The notes: generated from the sequence alone by a model not told the origin. A stretch of DNA of 64,000 nucleotides from Haemaphysalis longicornis (GCA_013339765.2 CM023454.1:61767860-61831859), one strand, 5' to 3'; shown: positions 1 to 13,728, counted from the first letter of the stretch. A program made the numbers and translations.

Positions 1-950
1 GGCTTCTGTTGCCTTCCAAGCCTCCTTAACTTTCAGTGTCCGAACCATCCTGCTGAAATCGCAAGGCGTATGCGGGTGCACAAAAGTGACCCTTTCGTCG
101 ATTAAATTCAGCTGGTTATCTACTCGCCGGAGAGTTTACTGACCCTTAGTCCAGTACTTCACAAACTTTCGAATGACACTAAAGAGAAGCAGGTGTATGT
201 AGTCGATTGGAAACTGCGTGACTATTTGAAACTAAGCTGCTTATTGGAAAAACTCCAGTGTAATGCTCTTTTTTGTAGTTGTGAATTGAATTATGCCTCA
301 GTTCCGAGAGGTGCATCCGAATCGGGAAGAGTCATTCTGCCAAGCCATTTTCTTGTTTTGGTGCACTTGTCACACTCGTAGTACGAAGTGTGACTCATTG
401 CACACTGCACAAGTACCCTTGAATTGTAATCAAACATTACGGCAAGTATAACGACTTGCCACCGCTTTTCGAAGCACACAACCACTCTCGTTGAACTTCA
501 CGCATTTCTTTTGTGAACTCATCGAGGTAGTCAACCAGGCTGGCAGGCTTGTTTACTCTACAGAAAATTTTATCTTGGGAAGATCCACTATTTTTGGTTT
601 CTTCGATAATTGTCAGTATTGGCCACAGCTAGCGGCTTGAGTTTTTGAAAAGTGCAGGCCAATAAAATTCAAGGGTTAGTGAAACCGCTGCACGCCAGCG
701 ACACGAAAACCCGAAGACAGGCACTTGTTAAGTCCTACTTTAAGTCCGAAGTGGACATATCCACCATACGTAAGGCGCCGAATAGGTGATTTCCTTGGTA
801 GCACTACCAGTGGTCTGGTGTCACAGGAAAGGTCTTGTCTCAGGTCTTTATAAAATCAGGAGCAAGTGGTTCAGGATGGCATCAGAAATGTTTCGAAGGC
901 CAGCCCAATCAAATAGCTTTTATAATAGAATGGTCTCGAAAGCGTCAGAT
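1..950. other. Unassigned AT-rich sequence; possible 5' end of LINE relic
   Basis: I recognise no gene here. From about 760 onward the plus strand may continue the RT domain of the LINE described next, since a weak match to the pre-palm region can be read near 790-950, but stops and frame changes make this uncertain. Positions 1-760 show only short scattered open frames without motifs. Confidence 0.3.
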
Positions 951-1283
951 GAACTAGCTTGCTTTTAAATAGTACCATCGTCCTCAGATGTGTTCCCACA
1001 TCCTTCGTCAGTGCAAACCCATTCAGACAAAACACACGAGGATGCAGTGCAAACTCAGTTATACCGGGAAAGCTTACCACCCCTCGTGCATTAGACACAG
1101 CAGCGATCCTGGTGCTTGACTTAACTCCCATATTTGACAGGTTCTCGCACACAGCAATACTTCACGGATTAGCATCTATCAATTGAGGAGAACGCATGCA
1201 CCACTACATCCGTGATTTATTGACAGATTGCAAGGCTCTCATTCAGATAGGGGATGTTACTTTAAGTACCGTAGCTTTTTTTA

Positions 1284-1770
1284 AAATGCGAATGCATTTC
1301 TTATTCGGGGGTTGTCGTGCTCTGTCGGCGTGCGCCTGCATTCCTCCAGCGCGAGCGCACGTGAGCGCGCGCCTCGCAGTTCTGCCTTCGTCGTCGTCGT
1401 CGTCGTAAATGCGAATGCATTTCTTAGTCGGGGGTTTTCGTGCTCCGTCGGCGTGCACCCGCAGGTGTTATCCCTCCGCGCTCCTCCTCTCCCCTAGCAA
1501 CAGCTGTGGAGCGCCTAGAAACCGTAGCAGCTGGTAGCTCGGGCGGGAGTAGCGGAGGGAAAGGGGAGAGCAGGAGCGCACTCGGGGGTGTGACGGTGCT
1601 CGCATCGCGGAGCTCGGCGGGAGAGAGATCGCGCGTGGGGTGGGCGTGTATCGCGGGTCTCTCTCTCCTCTCACTCCTCGGAAAATGTATATAAATGCAG
1701 TGGGCCCACGCCTCTCTCCGTTACTGCTTGCCGCAGCGCACTCATTGGTGCACCAAATGCATTCGCATTT
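1284..1770. mobile_element. GC-rich element with inverted AAATGCGAATGCATTT ends
   Basis: This block interrupts the RT frame of the LINE relic, which stops being readable at about 1280 and resumes at 1771. Its outer ends are AAATGCGAATGCATTT (1284-1299) and the inverted copy (1755-1770). A further direct copy sits at 1407-1422, so about 65 bp (1284-1345 versus 1407-1470) is repeated. The inside is far more GC-rich than its flanks, contains a (TCG)n run at 1389-1406, and has a TATA-like TATATAAAT at 1688-1696. Inverted ends with no coding capacity suggest a MITE or other non-autonomous DNA element. I cannot name the family or point to a clear target-site duplication. The apparent poly-Asp frame here is the (TCG)n run read on the other strand. 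Confidence 0.5.
1688..1696 (+). promoter_or_regulatory. TATA-box-like site inside GC-rich element
   Basis: TATATAAAT follows some 200 bp of GC-rich sequence and precedes a pyrimidine-rich stretch about 30 bp downstream, which is the spacing of an RNA polymerase II core promoter. No transcript is supported by sequence alone, and chance occurrence is possible. Confidence 0.2.
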
Positions 1771-3530
1771 CCGCACGATCACCTTCGGGGAGGTGGTGGG
1801 AGTTTTTTTTCTAAGGAAACACCACACGCAAGGTGCGGGGCTATCCCAATTGCTTTTCAAGATTGCCATAAACATTCCGAGAAAACTCGAAAAGATCAAC
1901 CACCTGAAATGTATTCACACACGGACGATATTGCCCTCTGGGTAGCAAGAGTTAGTGAGGCTCTCATTGAAGGGACCCTCCAACTCAGAGTTCAAATATT
2001 GGCGGACGAAGCCAAACTTGCTGGACTGACCTGTTCATTTACCAAATAGGAACTTATTCTTATGTCATCAAGAAGTGGCAATAAAACACCCCCAATATTA
2101 GGATCTCTATTGATAATCACCCGACCCCAGTGGTAGACAATCTGAAGATACGCGAACTGCTTATACAAAAAATGAAAACATACAATTCCACACGCAGCCA
2201 AAGAAGCACACAACACTGCCTATCAAACTGCTAAGACTTATAGCCAGCCGGCTCAGGGCTTCAGAGAAATCGTGATGATATGCTTGATCCAATCCTTTGT
2301 CGGGAGCAGTATCCTGTACTTTCTGCCATACGGCCAGGAGAGCGCTACTGAATTTGAAAAAAATCACCTGCGTCATTCGAAAAGCGTGCAAAATGTTGCT
2401 GAAACTACCCCTGCACACATCCACGGCCAGGTTCGAACATATAGTGTGTACAACACGGCAGAAGAGCTAGTAGAAGCGCACCATTTTGCTCAAATATACC
2501 GTCTAGTGACCAGCACTACATGATTACACATTCTTGACAAAATTGGCCTTAGTATCCTGGCAGGATTACACCAGAAAGTGGCCATTTTGCTTAATACCGA
2601 CGCTCAACTCATTGTTCGGCCACCACACAGCAATATTGATGCAACATAAAGCGCGGGACAAAAAACATCGAGGGCACAAGCACTGGAGACACGTTTTCCA
2701 AACCTCCAAGATGTCCATTACGGGGGCACAGCTGAACACTGCCACCATATGCGATAGCTGTGATCAACAGGCCCGACACCACTCCTATGGACTCTTTCAG
2801 GGTGAGCACCCCACGTCCGGGAAAGGCCTTGGAGGTGGCAATGGCGCTAGCGCTTTAACAAAAGCCGACCCCAGCGATTATAATTTCAGATTCTAAAACT
2901 GGCGTTCAAAATTTCCTTTCTGGCCTTATTCTGCTACTCGCTCTCCCAAATCTCGCTCAAAATTCTCCAGTCTCCCCGGTAAAACCAATTTGGATTCCGA
3001 GTCATGTCAGCCTTCGGGGAAATGAGGCAGCCCACGTCGTTGCTTGAGGACTTAAAAGCTGAGTGGGCCACATCCTTGTTCTCTACCATGGGGCCATATC
3101 CGCCCGGGACAGACTGACAACTTACAATGACAGTGTGAGTCCGTACCGCCTCGCCCGTCGGAAAAAACCCCCCTTCCCATAACAAGCTCAACCACCTGCA
3201 GGAACCCACATGGCGACTCCTGCAGACTCACAGTCTCCATTGTCGAGGGGTACTTCGCCACAACTACCACTCTGTTTACCCTCCCCCAATTGCACTACCT
3301 GTGGCACCAGCTCCACTGTACCCCACTTCATGTGGGGCTGCCCCAAATCCCATTCCCTCTAACTTTCTCTGACAAGGAGTTGGAGCGGGCGCTGCGTAGC
3401 TCTTATCTTAGGACACGAACTCTCACTCATTGACAGGATTAAGCTAGTCATCACCAGGCAGGAGCCTGCTGCCACCCCTTCCTCTTAAACCTGCTGCAAA
3501 TAATGAAGTTTTCCGTCTCTTCCAATCTCC

Positions 3531-6500
3531 TCCCGGCGGCTGTGGCTCGCAGTATCATCGCAGTCAGAGCAAAGGGTGTGCTTATATTGGAAATAGGTGA
3601 CTTGAATATATCTCAGCTGATATGCGGCGGTGCTTTAATCCATCAAAGATACCGCCGCCTTGCATTGCGATCACCGGTTGCTCGCAACTTCGCAGCTGGC
3701 AAAAACATCGCCGATATTGACATTTATGCCGCACTTAAAGAACAGGTAAAGCGGCGATTTGGTTTCCGAGTCTACGTGTGGTAGCAACCACACGGTAACG
3801 AAGCACACAGCCAAAAAAACTGAGGGGAAAATTCTTACCACCTACTGAAATTTGCGGGGGGTAATATAAAAGTGCATAAAAAAGGGGGCAAAGAAATACA
3901 GCCCGATTGGTTGCATTTCGTTTCGTTGAAATGCAAAATACGCGAACATAAACAAAACTAGCTTTCGGGAGGGAGAGAGGGGGATGGCGGGCGTCGTCTA
4001 TGTCGAAGTTCTCACAGTTGTGATGCGACTCGTTCAAGCTTCCCCCCGGTATTTGTTCTCGGGGAATAAATACATACTCTGCCAGCGCCTCAAGAACCGG
4101 TAAAAAAATAAAAGTACAGCCCATAAATGCTACTAAATCGGGCACATATTTGCAGATTTCGAGAAGACGAGCGGATAATAACGAATGTCAAGCCAACTTT
4201 TTTCAACATAATATTCCAGGCAAAAATTCACACTCTTCTATTCGCTGCGTATCACTCGCACTGCTACACACTGGTTGTTTTTATCATCAACGCAGAAAAG
4301 TCTGTCTCCGTTGAACCCATAGGCACAAAACATCTGGCAAGTTGGTCGACGACTTGATACTCATTTTAATATCCGCAAAAATTGCTTGCTTCTACGACAA
4401 AACACGTTTCTATGCAGTAAATATTTCCACACAGTTCTTTCAGTTGACCACATAGGCCCGCTGCCCAAAACCTGCGGTGCGGGATAACTACATATAAAAC
4501 AGTGCGATACATTGACATTATCGAAGTCGAAGGGTGGCGGACCACAAGATGTACCCATACGGAAGCGCAACTACGGGCAACTTGGTGCCCATTTGAATTT
4601 GTGCATTTTGAGATCCGCCGTCCTTCGTCTTCATCAATGTCAATTTTGCGCAGTGATTTATAAGTAGTAATGTACCAACTAGCTGAAAAGCAAGCTCGCA
4701 TTAAAGGGCAGAGTCAGTAATGTGAAAGAATGGGCGGACCACCATTGCAATATGCATGATGTAAACAAAGTGATGCTGTCGGCTCTTTTGCTACTTGCTA
4801 GTTTTGGTTTCAGTCGCAAACTGACGTCAACGATTCGCATTTCTTCATGAGCAAGAACTCTTTTCTACGCATTTCACCGAATATATTGTTTTTACTCTAT
4901 TTTATTTTGCTGCGTTTAAACGTTTTGGCAATGGTTCTTGTTTGTTCGTAGTTGCGAAGACCAAAGGATGCTGTTCCGTGGAATGTGGATGAATTGTACA
5001 CGGTTGACTGACTACAAATCAAATCCCGAATGCCGTGCAACATCACTGGCACTGCTACAGCGTTAGAAATATGCGAAAAGAAAGAAAATTGGCCTCCCAT
5101 GAAAGGGCTGTCCAGATGTCGACGTGAGGAACAGCTTCTGCTTCTGAACAGTCGGCTCGTGGACTGAGGAGTTACTCTCACTATATATGTGTAATAAAAT
5201 TCTCTCTATCTCCCTCTATGACTGTTTTTTTTCACAGGGCTCAATAAAAATGCAGACTGAGCAGCAAATAAGGGTCCAAAAACAGCGCACGGTTGAAAGG
5301 CAGCCAGGCAAGCATAAAACAGTGGTTCGAGTTTCTACTGGCGGCTCTGTGGACCTTGTCACATGTACAGGACGCACATGCGCTTAGGTACGTTTGTCCT
5401 GCAGTTGGGATCCGAACAACCGAGTTTCTAGAAATGATCCCAATTGAAGGTGTTGGACGATGGCTTCAGACACTAAAAATGGAGGAATGAATCCATGGCG
5501 ATGCTTAATCGTGCCGACGATGACATTACCACCATTATGGTGTTACCGCCACTCTAGGAGACTTTTTTCTCAGGGGTGTGCAAGTTCCATAAGGAAGATT
5601 AGCAAACAGAAAATGTAAGCAAAATTGACTGCAATTAACGGCCGTTTTTACTTTAACGCACCTAACGCGTTCACCGTTTTTCCACTGCTGGCTACGCTTA
5701 ATATTTTGTGTGTCTTTATTAACATGCATTTGTTTGCACGGAACTTGGATACGCTTAGTGGGGCTGTTTTTATAGAAATAAATTAACAATATTTTATTAC
5801 AAAGCTTCTGAAGTACACCTTTTTAGGTAACTCCATCTGCTATCGCTCGTGTGACGCAGTAAGATTATATTCTTTTCCATCAGAGAAATTTCTAAACTAC
5901 ATTGAATAATGTCGCTATTATAAGCTTACTCATTCGGCGACTTGTTTAGGGGTCACAAGAGTTTTGTTTGAAATCGCGCTGAGAACACTTTGGCGGTAGA
6001 TTTCCCTAAGAAAGTTTTTAAAGGGTGTTGGATAACCTTGCCTGTGCCGTGTGATGTACGCAGGGACAGCGGTTTAAACTTGAAAACAGAAACGAAAAAT
6101 AATTGCTTTTATATCGCAGAAACTGAGACAAATTGATCAGTTGCTTCCAGTTTACAGCCTTAGCAGTGTGAAGCGGAATATTTGGTCTGCGTATATGTAC
6201 TACCTACAGTGGAGTTCTGCAATCATGCCTTACATTGAGACCTGGTATATTCGTGTTTCAGCAACGTAATAGTTCAAACATGCAATGCCATGTTTAAAAT
6301 CCGGAGATGAAAATTGTACCGTTCCCAACCTTCGGGTGAAGAAAACACCGAAACCCAGTTCCCCTTACAAGAACGAATCAATCAAGAAGCAAGAAATTAC
6401 AGCTCGATCTTATGCAGATGCATCTCGTCCTCGGCTATCGATATGCCAAATTTGCCCTGATCAATTACTTGAGTCATTTAAAGTCCACTCGTGAGCAGGC

Positions 6501-7562
6501 CCACCAGTACGCAATTTTATGCGATATGACTAACAGACATTATCAAGCTTTGCTATCCGAAAAAAAGAATTTATCTTTGAAATAAACCACAACTATCACG
6601 CGGAGCATGGCAAGCAAGCAAATAAAGAAACTATGATATTGTCATGATGCAGGATTCGAAGACAACACCCTTAAATTTATTTGGCTGCACCAATGGACAG
6701 CAGTACTTACCCATTTTGGGTGCTATATGAAACTGTTGGTCGGAACACCCTTTCAATGGCAGTAGACGGAGAGATATGTTTTATTCTAGCATCGATAAAA
6801 ACGCCCTCTCACCTGCGGTGGACAACCGGAGCTCTGCTGATAAGGAGGAGTGGAACTAAATGCGTGTACATATTATAACTCAAGATCACCGCTCGGGCTG
6901 TCATTGGCGGGATGGTCAATTTCGGCATCCTCCATAGTGTGACAGTCAAAAAAAGGTGTTCCGGCCTCGATCTCTTATGCAACCTTTCAACACCAGATCG
7001 CCAAGCCGTCAGTATTTGCAGTTCTCTTCCCACCATCTCCCTATGCTAATTACGAAACCATGGCCGTAATGTTGTTTAAAGGCGCCATCATTTTTCTCTT
7101 ACATGGTATTAGCGTGAGAAGTGCGTCATTTTATCTTTACGCACCACTTGTGTGAGAAATGCGCTTTTTCCGTCGTTCCGGACTCCAAGCATGTGAGGGC
7201 CGCGATGAAACACAGAACGCAGCTGTCCCTCACAAGCTGCTTCGTCGTCTGCGTGTTTCATGCCTGCACTCGCAAGCTAGGCCCCCAAACAAACGAAAAC
7301 AAACATTTCACAGACGGCCACCGCTTAAGGGGAAGATGATGATTAAGCATGATGTATGCAATATGGTTTTCAGTGGGTCTTTTAGCTAAACAGATTAATG
7401 CAGTTTTTCTGCATTTCTTTAGTTAGGCATTTTGTAGAAGGACATGAAGACAAAATACAACGTACATTGTTCATGCAGAAGAACTATAGCCCTTGCTAAC
7501 TCACTTAGCGCCATTCTAGCCTCGAAAGATGCTTTGTAACAACTATAAAATGCAGAAAATGG
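3531..7562. other. Unassigned region, no recognisable gene
   Basis: Only short open frames with no motif I recognise. At about 5,190-5,217 the sequence AATAAAATTCTCTCTATCTC resembles a tick LINE 3' tail, but no coding part upstream supports it. A short frame at 5,293-5,490 starts with a hydrophobic stretch and stays unassigned. Simple noncoding DNA or very old repeats are both possible. Confidence 0.4.
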
Positions 7563-7833
7563 TTATTGATTACGAGGTTTAACGCGCCGACGCTACAAGG
7601 CGATCATGCGAGCCGTAATAAATGGCTGAGGAATTATTGTGACCACCTGCGGACCTCTGAACGGCATAGAAATATCGAACACACGAGCGTTTTCGCTTTT
7701 CACCTGACCGGAAAAGTGGCCGCTGCGGCCGGGTATGAAACCCGGGTCCTTGCCCTGAGCAGCACAGCGCTGGGGCTTAGCAGAACAGCAAAACAGTACC
7801 TTAGCCACTGAAGCACCACGCCGGGGGCACGAA
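7563..7833 (-). mobile_element. tRNA-derived SINE (Ruka-like), near full length
   Basis: Read on the minus strand, the element begins at about 7,833 with a tRNA-like head. The A box is around GTGCTTCAGTGGCTAAGG (about 7,820-7,800) and the B box is GGGTTTCATACCC (about 7,745-7,730). The body continues GGCCGCAGCGGCCAC, then the motif CGTGTGTTCGA, and ends CGTCGGCGCGTTAAACC followed by AATCAAT. The same head-body-tail architecture is known from ixodid tick SINEs. Copies of the 3' part occur in this window at 13,729 and 22,113. RNA polymerase III would be the expected transcriber, and LINE machinery the mover. Divergence from the other two copies indicates age. Confidence 0.75.
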
Positions 7834-10800
7834 ATGTGAGCAAACTATAATTTAAAATAACGTTTGTTAAAGTGCAGGCGTGATGCAATAAAGGACAGGT
7901 ACACAAACAGTTATCACTGTGTTTATTGCACATTGGCATGAAAGTGACATGATCAATCACTAGAAACTCCACTAAAAGTGCCCCATTATGTTTTTTTGTA
8001 GTTTCTTTGTTAGGTGGCCGTTGATTACACACGCAATGCTGTGACATAGCGGCATGGCGAGAAAGGAACTGGGAGTTCAGACTGTTTGTTGTGCTTTCTT
8101 TAATATGTACATAATTTTTTGAATTGTGCTATAAAACTGGTATTGCTATTTTACGAATAAAACAGTCTTTTCAATGACCCAAATTGTATTTTGTCGTCAC
8201 CGCCGCATCAGAAGCGCGTTTTTCGGCATTTGAAGGAAACCAATACACGCCATCGTTAAGTCGACATTTTTCTGTACACAATACAGGTAATCATTTTTTC
8301 TATTCAATATTTTTCCGACATAAGCACTCTTTTGATGAGACATATACATAGCATGCTGACATTAACTATCACGCTGAAGTTGCTAGCTTTGCAGGTACTG
8401 GGGGCCATCAAAAAGAGCTCTTACATAGTGTGTTGGTCGTTTTCTCTATTTAAATAATTGGTAATTTATTGCCGGATGCGAAGTATTGGTGTGATTTGTA
8501 ACCATTCGATTCCAGCAACTCTAAAGATTTAAGCTGAACTCATGCATCTTTCAAGGTATATTGTCACAAAATTGAAAAAAAAAACTGCAGGCACTGTGAA
8601 CAACCCGTCACTCCCTACGCATTTCAACTTTTTTCATTCCAAATTACAAAGTTGACGGAACAATGGAGTTAACTTTTGGGTTATTCACGTGCGCATGCAC
8701 GAAAAAAATCGAGAAACGTAGGTGCGTACAAATATGTTTGTTCTGATAGGTTAAACCGATGATGATTTTCAAAGCACGTCACAGTAAAAACCTACACACA
8801 AAGAAATGTTATTCCACATATTCTATGCAGACAATTTTTTGGATGACAACCGCATGTATGTTCTGCCAGAATGGTGGTTCTAAAGCAGCGAAACCGGCAT
8901 TGCTGCATTTTGGCATCCTTTTGAGTTCAAACAACAAGTCATCCAAACCATGAGAAGACGTGAGCCAACAACAAGGCACTGTGTTCAACACGGTGTGAAA
9001 ATATTGCACTCTCACAGTAAGTTGCATTTTTATTTTATTTATGCGGTATTTAAAACGGATATCGCAGCATAACCAAGGAAGGACAATTGTATACACATGT
9101 GAAGAACCCTAATGTAGATGAAGATGGCTTGCTTCATACTTCCTCTGACTGAAATAACACCCCACACTTTTGGGGTTTTATGCACCGAGGTTGCCCCTGG
9201 ACAATGAGGCATGTTGCATGCCAGAGGACTACAAATTGATACCAAATGAAAATATTCATCCTTCCCCGAAATCTCATTGCCGGTGCATTTTGTTTTGTTT
9301 TTTGAAAGAAATCTGCTGAGGCAATGAACAAACTGAAGGTCTTTCCCCTGCAGGATGCTTTAGGTTGCGACTAGCCTCGGGGTGTAAATATTGTATATGT
9401 AAAATAAGAAATTGGTGTTCCCCATTTTCTAAGGATGAACGAACGTTGACCCTTGAGTAAATGGCGGTCCTTGTCATAAAGTCAATTTCAGTTTCGCAAG
9501 CGCTACATCACAAGCATCCTGCTCAAACTGTATGTGCTACATGGAAAACAAACTCAAAGTCCGCGCTGCCACAAAGGAAGCAGACGGTCTTTTCTTAATT
9601 GGCCCCGGTTGCATATTAGTTTTTCTCCTGCCTCTAAAATCAACAAGCCTAAAGGCAACACATTTTTATTGTTTGCATTGCAAGAAGCTCTTAAAACTTT
9701 TATAGATAATGTATCTTTCAGAGCTATGCTTTTCTAATATCAAAATTGCTTGAGACCGCACCAAACAAGCAAAGTAGGGGTTCCCGACAGCCACAGACAA
9801 CATTCACACTTCTTCATGAGCCATGCCAAGTTAACATGGAACACGACACAAAACATGATGGCTCGCTTGTGCTGAAATGTGCTCACAAAGACCCTAACTC
9901 CATATTTCCGTCTAATATATAAGTATGAATCTTATGGTGCTACGATCTGCCATCACCACTGTCTGCTGCTGCACGACAGAACAACCTATATTATGCGTGT
10001 TGATTTCTCTGATGTGTTCTCGATAATTGTCTTGTTGATGTGCCTAATTCTTGTTTCGTGTTTTGTACTGTGTCAACACCCTGTGACGACTGTTAAAAAT
10101 AGATACCAAATGACTCCTGCTTCCAGCATGCAAGTGACGAGAGTTTTTCAATGCAAAGGTTAGTTTGGAGGTCTAGCGCCTTTTTAGTGTGCCTCATCAA
10201 TGTTCTCGACGGTGGATGAACTAGGTGCTGAGTTGCCATAAGGGCACAGGCAGAAGAAATTGTTTCATGAATGTCATGAAGTACACCCATGCTTGGAGAA
10301 TAAGGTAGCGTTCACGTTTGAGGATATCCGCTGCAGAGTACCTGGGTTCATGGGCCTGGTACTATGAAAATACCTTGCATTTACCGAGCACTGCTAAATA
10401 CAGAGTATAAGTTACCGAGTGATATGAAACGATCACACATTCAGGGAAAGTTTGGCAGCTCAAATGGGTGACCTCAGTAGATGGGAATTGGATGGTGAAC
10501 GAAGACGCAAAAAGATTTTGGCGACACTGTAAGGTCTTTTTCGTGATATTTTTTAAACTCAAGTTACACTTTGCGATTGACCTGTATAGAAGATTGGCGG
10601 TAATAAATTTGTCTCACTTGAATTTTAATGCCTTTGAAAGCAATTACCTAGGAAAAACATATTTATACGAAGGGCTCGTTCAGCATTTTGTTGACGTGCT
10701 GAAAATGTTTAATGAAGGCGGTGTTAGTCTCAATTTCATGTGTGGGCTTCCAACAAAGGTTGCCTACAATTCCTTGATTTGCGCTTAAATATGGAACCAG

Positions 10801-11207
10801 GACTTGTCTGCTGCAGATATTGCCCTAGATCTGCAAAACCACTTTTATTGCAGTTTAAGGCACCCTAAACAGTTAAAAAGTGGAATAGTCTTTTCTGTGT
10901 AAGGTGTGCGTTTTTAGGTACTGTTTTCAAAAAACTAGACAAAGTATCCTGGCACAGATTACCGAGCTTATCACCTCCGGTTTCCCGGACCACGTAATCT
11001 ACAGGACTGCCGAGAGTTAACACTACTCGTGGCTGTGACAGCGCAAACCCGGAAACACGACCTTGTGGCAGAAAAAATGAAAACCACTTTGATCCGGTAT
11101 ATGCACCGTTATCACATCGTTTGAAGAACGTTTCCAGACGTTACGGTGGACGTTACGGTGTTACAATATTTTTCTGCTTCGAATAAACATGGTATGTTGT
11201 GTAAAAG
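7834..11207. other. Unassigned AT-rich region
   Basis: No family-level motif was found on either strand. The longest frame (10,468-10,788, plus, 106 codons) has no recognised domain and lies in AT-rich sequence with ordinary stop density elsewhere. I do not call it a gene. Confidence 0.4.
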
Positions 11208-11832
11208 GTGGAAAGGAAGTTATCAATACATATATCTGACAGCTGTGCAATATTAAGGTGCTCCCAATTTGTCCTGTGCAAAAAGAGAATGGTGTGCTCA
11301 TTGCGATTATCATGTGATAACGTACATATCTCCCAGTCAGGCAAATGGATCAATGTTCGACTCATGGAGCACCGGAGGTCACTTAAGAACAACTCTCATG
11401 CACATACCACTCGGCATCGGTGGACTCACACAGATAAGGACCAAATGCAATTTTGTCCGCTTTTTGAGAATACCCGCGTGTTGTGGAGGAATCATCTCGA
11501 ATGGACACGTGAGATAATTGAAGCTTTCTAAATAAGAAAGTGCAATAAAAAACGTTCCAGCCGTGCGTCGGTCGCACTAGAAGAATAACAATTTCTGTTT
11601 GTATCAAAATCATTACCCTATGTGTTTTGTGAGTTTTTTTTGTTGAAAGTGTACATTGCAATCTTGAGTTTATCCAATCGTAATTCTGTACTTTTGTGTT
11701 AATCAAAACGCACTTTCGATGAGTTGATCTTGACACGTGTTCGTTCGAGTATAAATTTTTGTTTATGCGTAAAATCAGTTGCGAGTTTACGCCGTCATGC
11801 GTGTCTCTTCTGCTTTTGTCCGGTTACAAATG
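11208..11832 (+). mobile_element. Penelope-like element: GIY-YIG endonuclease relic
   Basis: The plus-strand frame 11,208-11,531 carries the C-terminal part of a PLE polyprotein. VHISQSGKWINVRLMEHRRS corresponds to the YIGQTGR-x-N-x-RLREH block that follows the GIY-YIG core. FENTRVLWRNHLEWTREI plus EAF corresponds to the conserved helix before the C-terminus. The first Tyr of the YIG block is lost and the Cys/His cluster between the blocks is eroded. Downstream to about 11,830 is PLE-like 3' sequence without coding. No RT part is readable upstream, so this is a 5'-truncated dead copy. Other PLE pieces lie at 23.9-26.1, 27.2, 51.2 and 57.2 kb and differ from it. Confidence 0.65.
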
Positions 11833-13728
11833 ACGCCTAAAGATGTAAAAAACTTCTAAAGGGACCAAACTACACATTTAAGAAAATTTATTGGATATAT
11901 ATTGTTTTTGTATAAGAACATCATGCTTATTTATCTCGTGGACCATAAATTAGGCATAAACAGCCAAGTCCTTCTAACTGCTCAGTCACAGTTATACTCA
12001 GTAACGTCGATGAGTTTACGTCGAGAAGATTTTTCACGTGCTGAAATCTCTTACACTGTGACGTTGTTTTATGCTTTAGTTTCTCAGGAAGGACCCTAAT
12101 GTTTTGTCAGATGCTGGTGTGTAAAGATGATGTGATTCATAGCGGCGACTACTACTGTGCGCGTCCGACCAATTTACACTTTCTTAAACGCTGCCCTGGC
12201 ATGGCTGTTTGTTTACTAAAGGAGTTCACTCCTTCGCTGTTGCTAAACACCCCCCTCATTCGCTGCTGTTTGCTGTCTGTGCACGTGGTGTCTTATATCA
12301 TGGTAGGCTTGTCCACGCTGGAAATAAGCTGTTTTAACATAATAATTATTAGTTGTGAAAGTTTACATTTACTATTTATCGGGTACTGGCCACCAAAACA
12401 ACCCGTAAAGGGTTAAGAGACGCTTGCACTCGCATAAATAAATTATGTCCGAGCACGTATAAGCACTTTCTATGTAGTAAACGTGTGTGGTTTTGTTCTA
12501 TCCTATATTTGATATTCGGTCCTTGCGAATATTTTGCATACAACTAGGTGTTGAGTAAAAAGAATAAAGTAATATAATTTTTAACACAAAAGCCAAAACA
12601 GAGGCTTAAAGTGAAATATCACTCTTCTTCGGTACTGCAACTACCCACAGCCGTAAAAAAATTATAAATGTTGGTACGGTATTCGAAAACCCGGCGCCTT
12701 GTCTGTGAGAGAGTATGTTACGTTGGAGCAGCACCCGCACTTCTCTTAGTCTAACCAGTGATACATACAGTACATATTACTTTGGGTGTGTGTAACGTCA
12801 CGCGTGCGAAATATTCGCAATACCACCACAAAAGCTCCGTTTCTGGTGAATATTTCAGATGAAGCGTGACGTTTCTGCTTTTCGATGTATTGCATAAAAA
12901 CACAAAGAAACGATCAGAACGAAATAATTGATTGACAAAAAGGTTAAGTATTTTGCCTTCAAAGCTGTGTGAGCAGATTTGAGGGTTCCGCAAACCTGTT
13001 TGGGAAATTTAGGGCTTGCTTTAAAAAAATAGTATGAAGCCATAGCCCAGAAATTTCACACTGAAAGTATTAGAATATGAAATGATAACACCGTTTCAAA
13101 AGACCTTACCCCATAGGCAACATTCACGTTTATTTCAGTATTCCGTATTGGTTATAATAAATTATTATACCACAAATTATAATATTGAATACTAAGGTCA
13201 AAATAATCCCCAAAATTTGCACACCACCAACAACACTTACATCAGCAAGCTGTAACAAAGGAACAATAGTTCCTCCTTTGCAATTTCTTTTGCCAATTTA
13301 GCATAGCCTAAGCATTCTTCTGGTTAAACACTTATACCGGTAACAATTATGAATTATTCTGTATAGACCCTGAATAATAATGACGCGCGCATTGACGGCG
13401 TCAATAATTATTATGTTTTAAACGCTAATAACACTAGGTTTGCTGAACGCAATAACCTTCTTTTGCCCAAGACGCGTAAAAATTACGGCAAATTACCACC
13501 GCTTTCGCTGGCATGTCTCTATGTAATACAATTCCCACTGAAATCAGAACATCGCGTAATATTCTTTTTTTTATCTAATTAAAATATATTTGCTAGACGC
13601 ACTTCAGCACTTCCAATGACTGCGTTATTCTTCTCTGTTTGTTAAGCCTCATTGCTTTCTGCCTTAAATAGTTACTCGTGTTCATCGCTCCACAGATACT
13701 GCTCTTATATATATATATTTATGTTTTC
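11833..13728. other. Unassigned AT-rich region
   Basis: Strongly AT-rich, with short frames only and no recognised motif. A short (TA)n run at 13,706-13,720 precedes the SINE tail fragment. Confidence 0.4.

Larger units (their letters stand above)
951..3530 (+). mobile_element. I-superfamily LINE relic: RT, RNase H, zinc knuckle
   Basis: A decayed non-LTR retrotransposon ORF2, readable in several frames. The RT palm is visible as ALDTAAILVLDLTPIFDRFS (Asp codon at 1118), matching the LDLTKAFDNVSH block of I-type LINEs. After an insertion at 1284-1770 the frame resumes with LSQLLFKIAI and the catalytic box as TDDIALW (1921-1941, Tyr of YADD lost). An RNase H domain follows at about 2750-3030, with IISDSKTGVQNFL (Asp codon 2889) and IPSHVSLRGNEAAH. 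A C-terminal C-x2-C-x7-H-x4-C knuckle lies at 3291-3341. The copy ends near an AATGAAG-pyrimidine tail at about 3500-3530. RT plus RNase H plus knuckle is the I-superfamily plan. Many stops and frameshifts make it a dead copy; the endonuclease half is missing or unreadable. Confidence 0.75.

Noticed and set aside
1243..1458. Minus-strand frame with a poly-Asp stretch
   Set aside because: Produced by the (TCG)n run at 1,389-1,406 inside a GC-rich repeat element.
5100..5225. LINE 3' end with AATAAAATTCTCTCTATC tail
   Set aside because: Tail alone, without zinc knuckle or RNase H remnants upstream.
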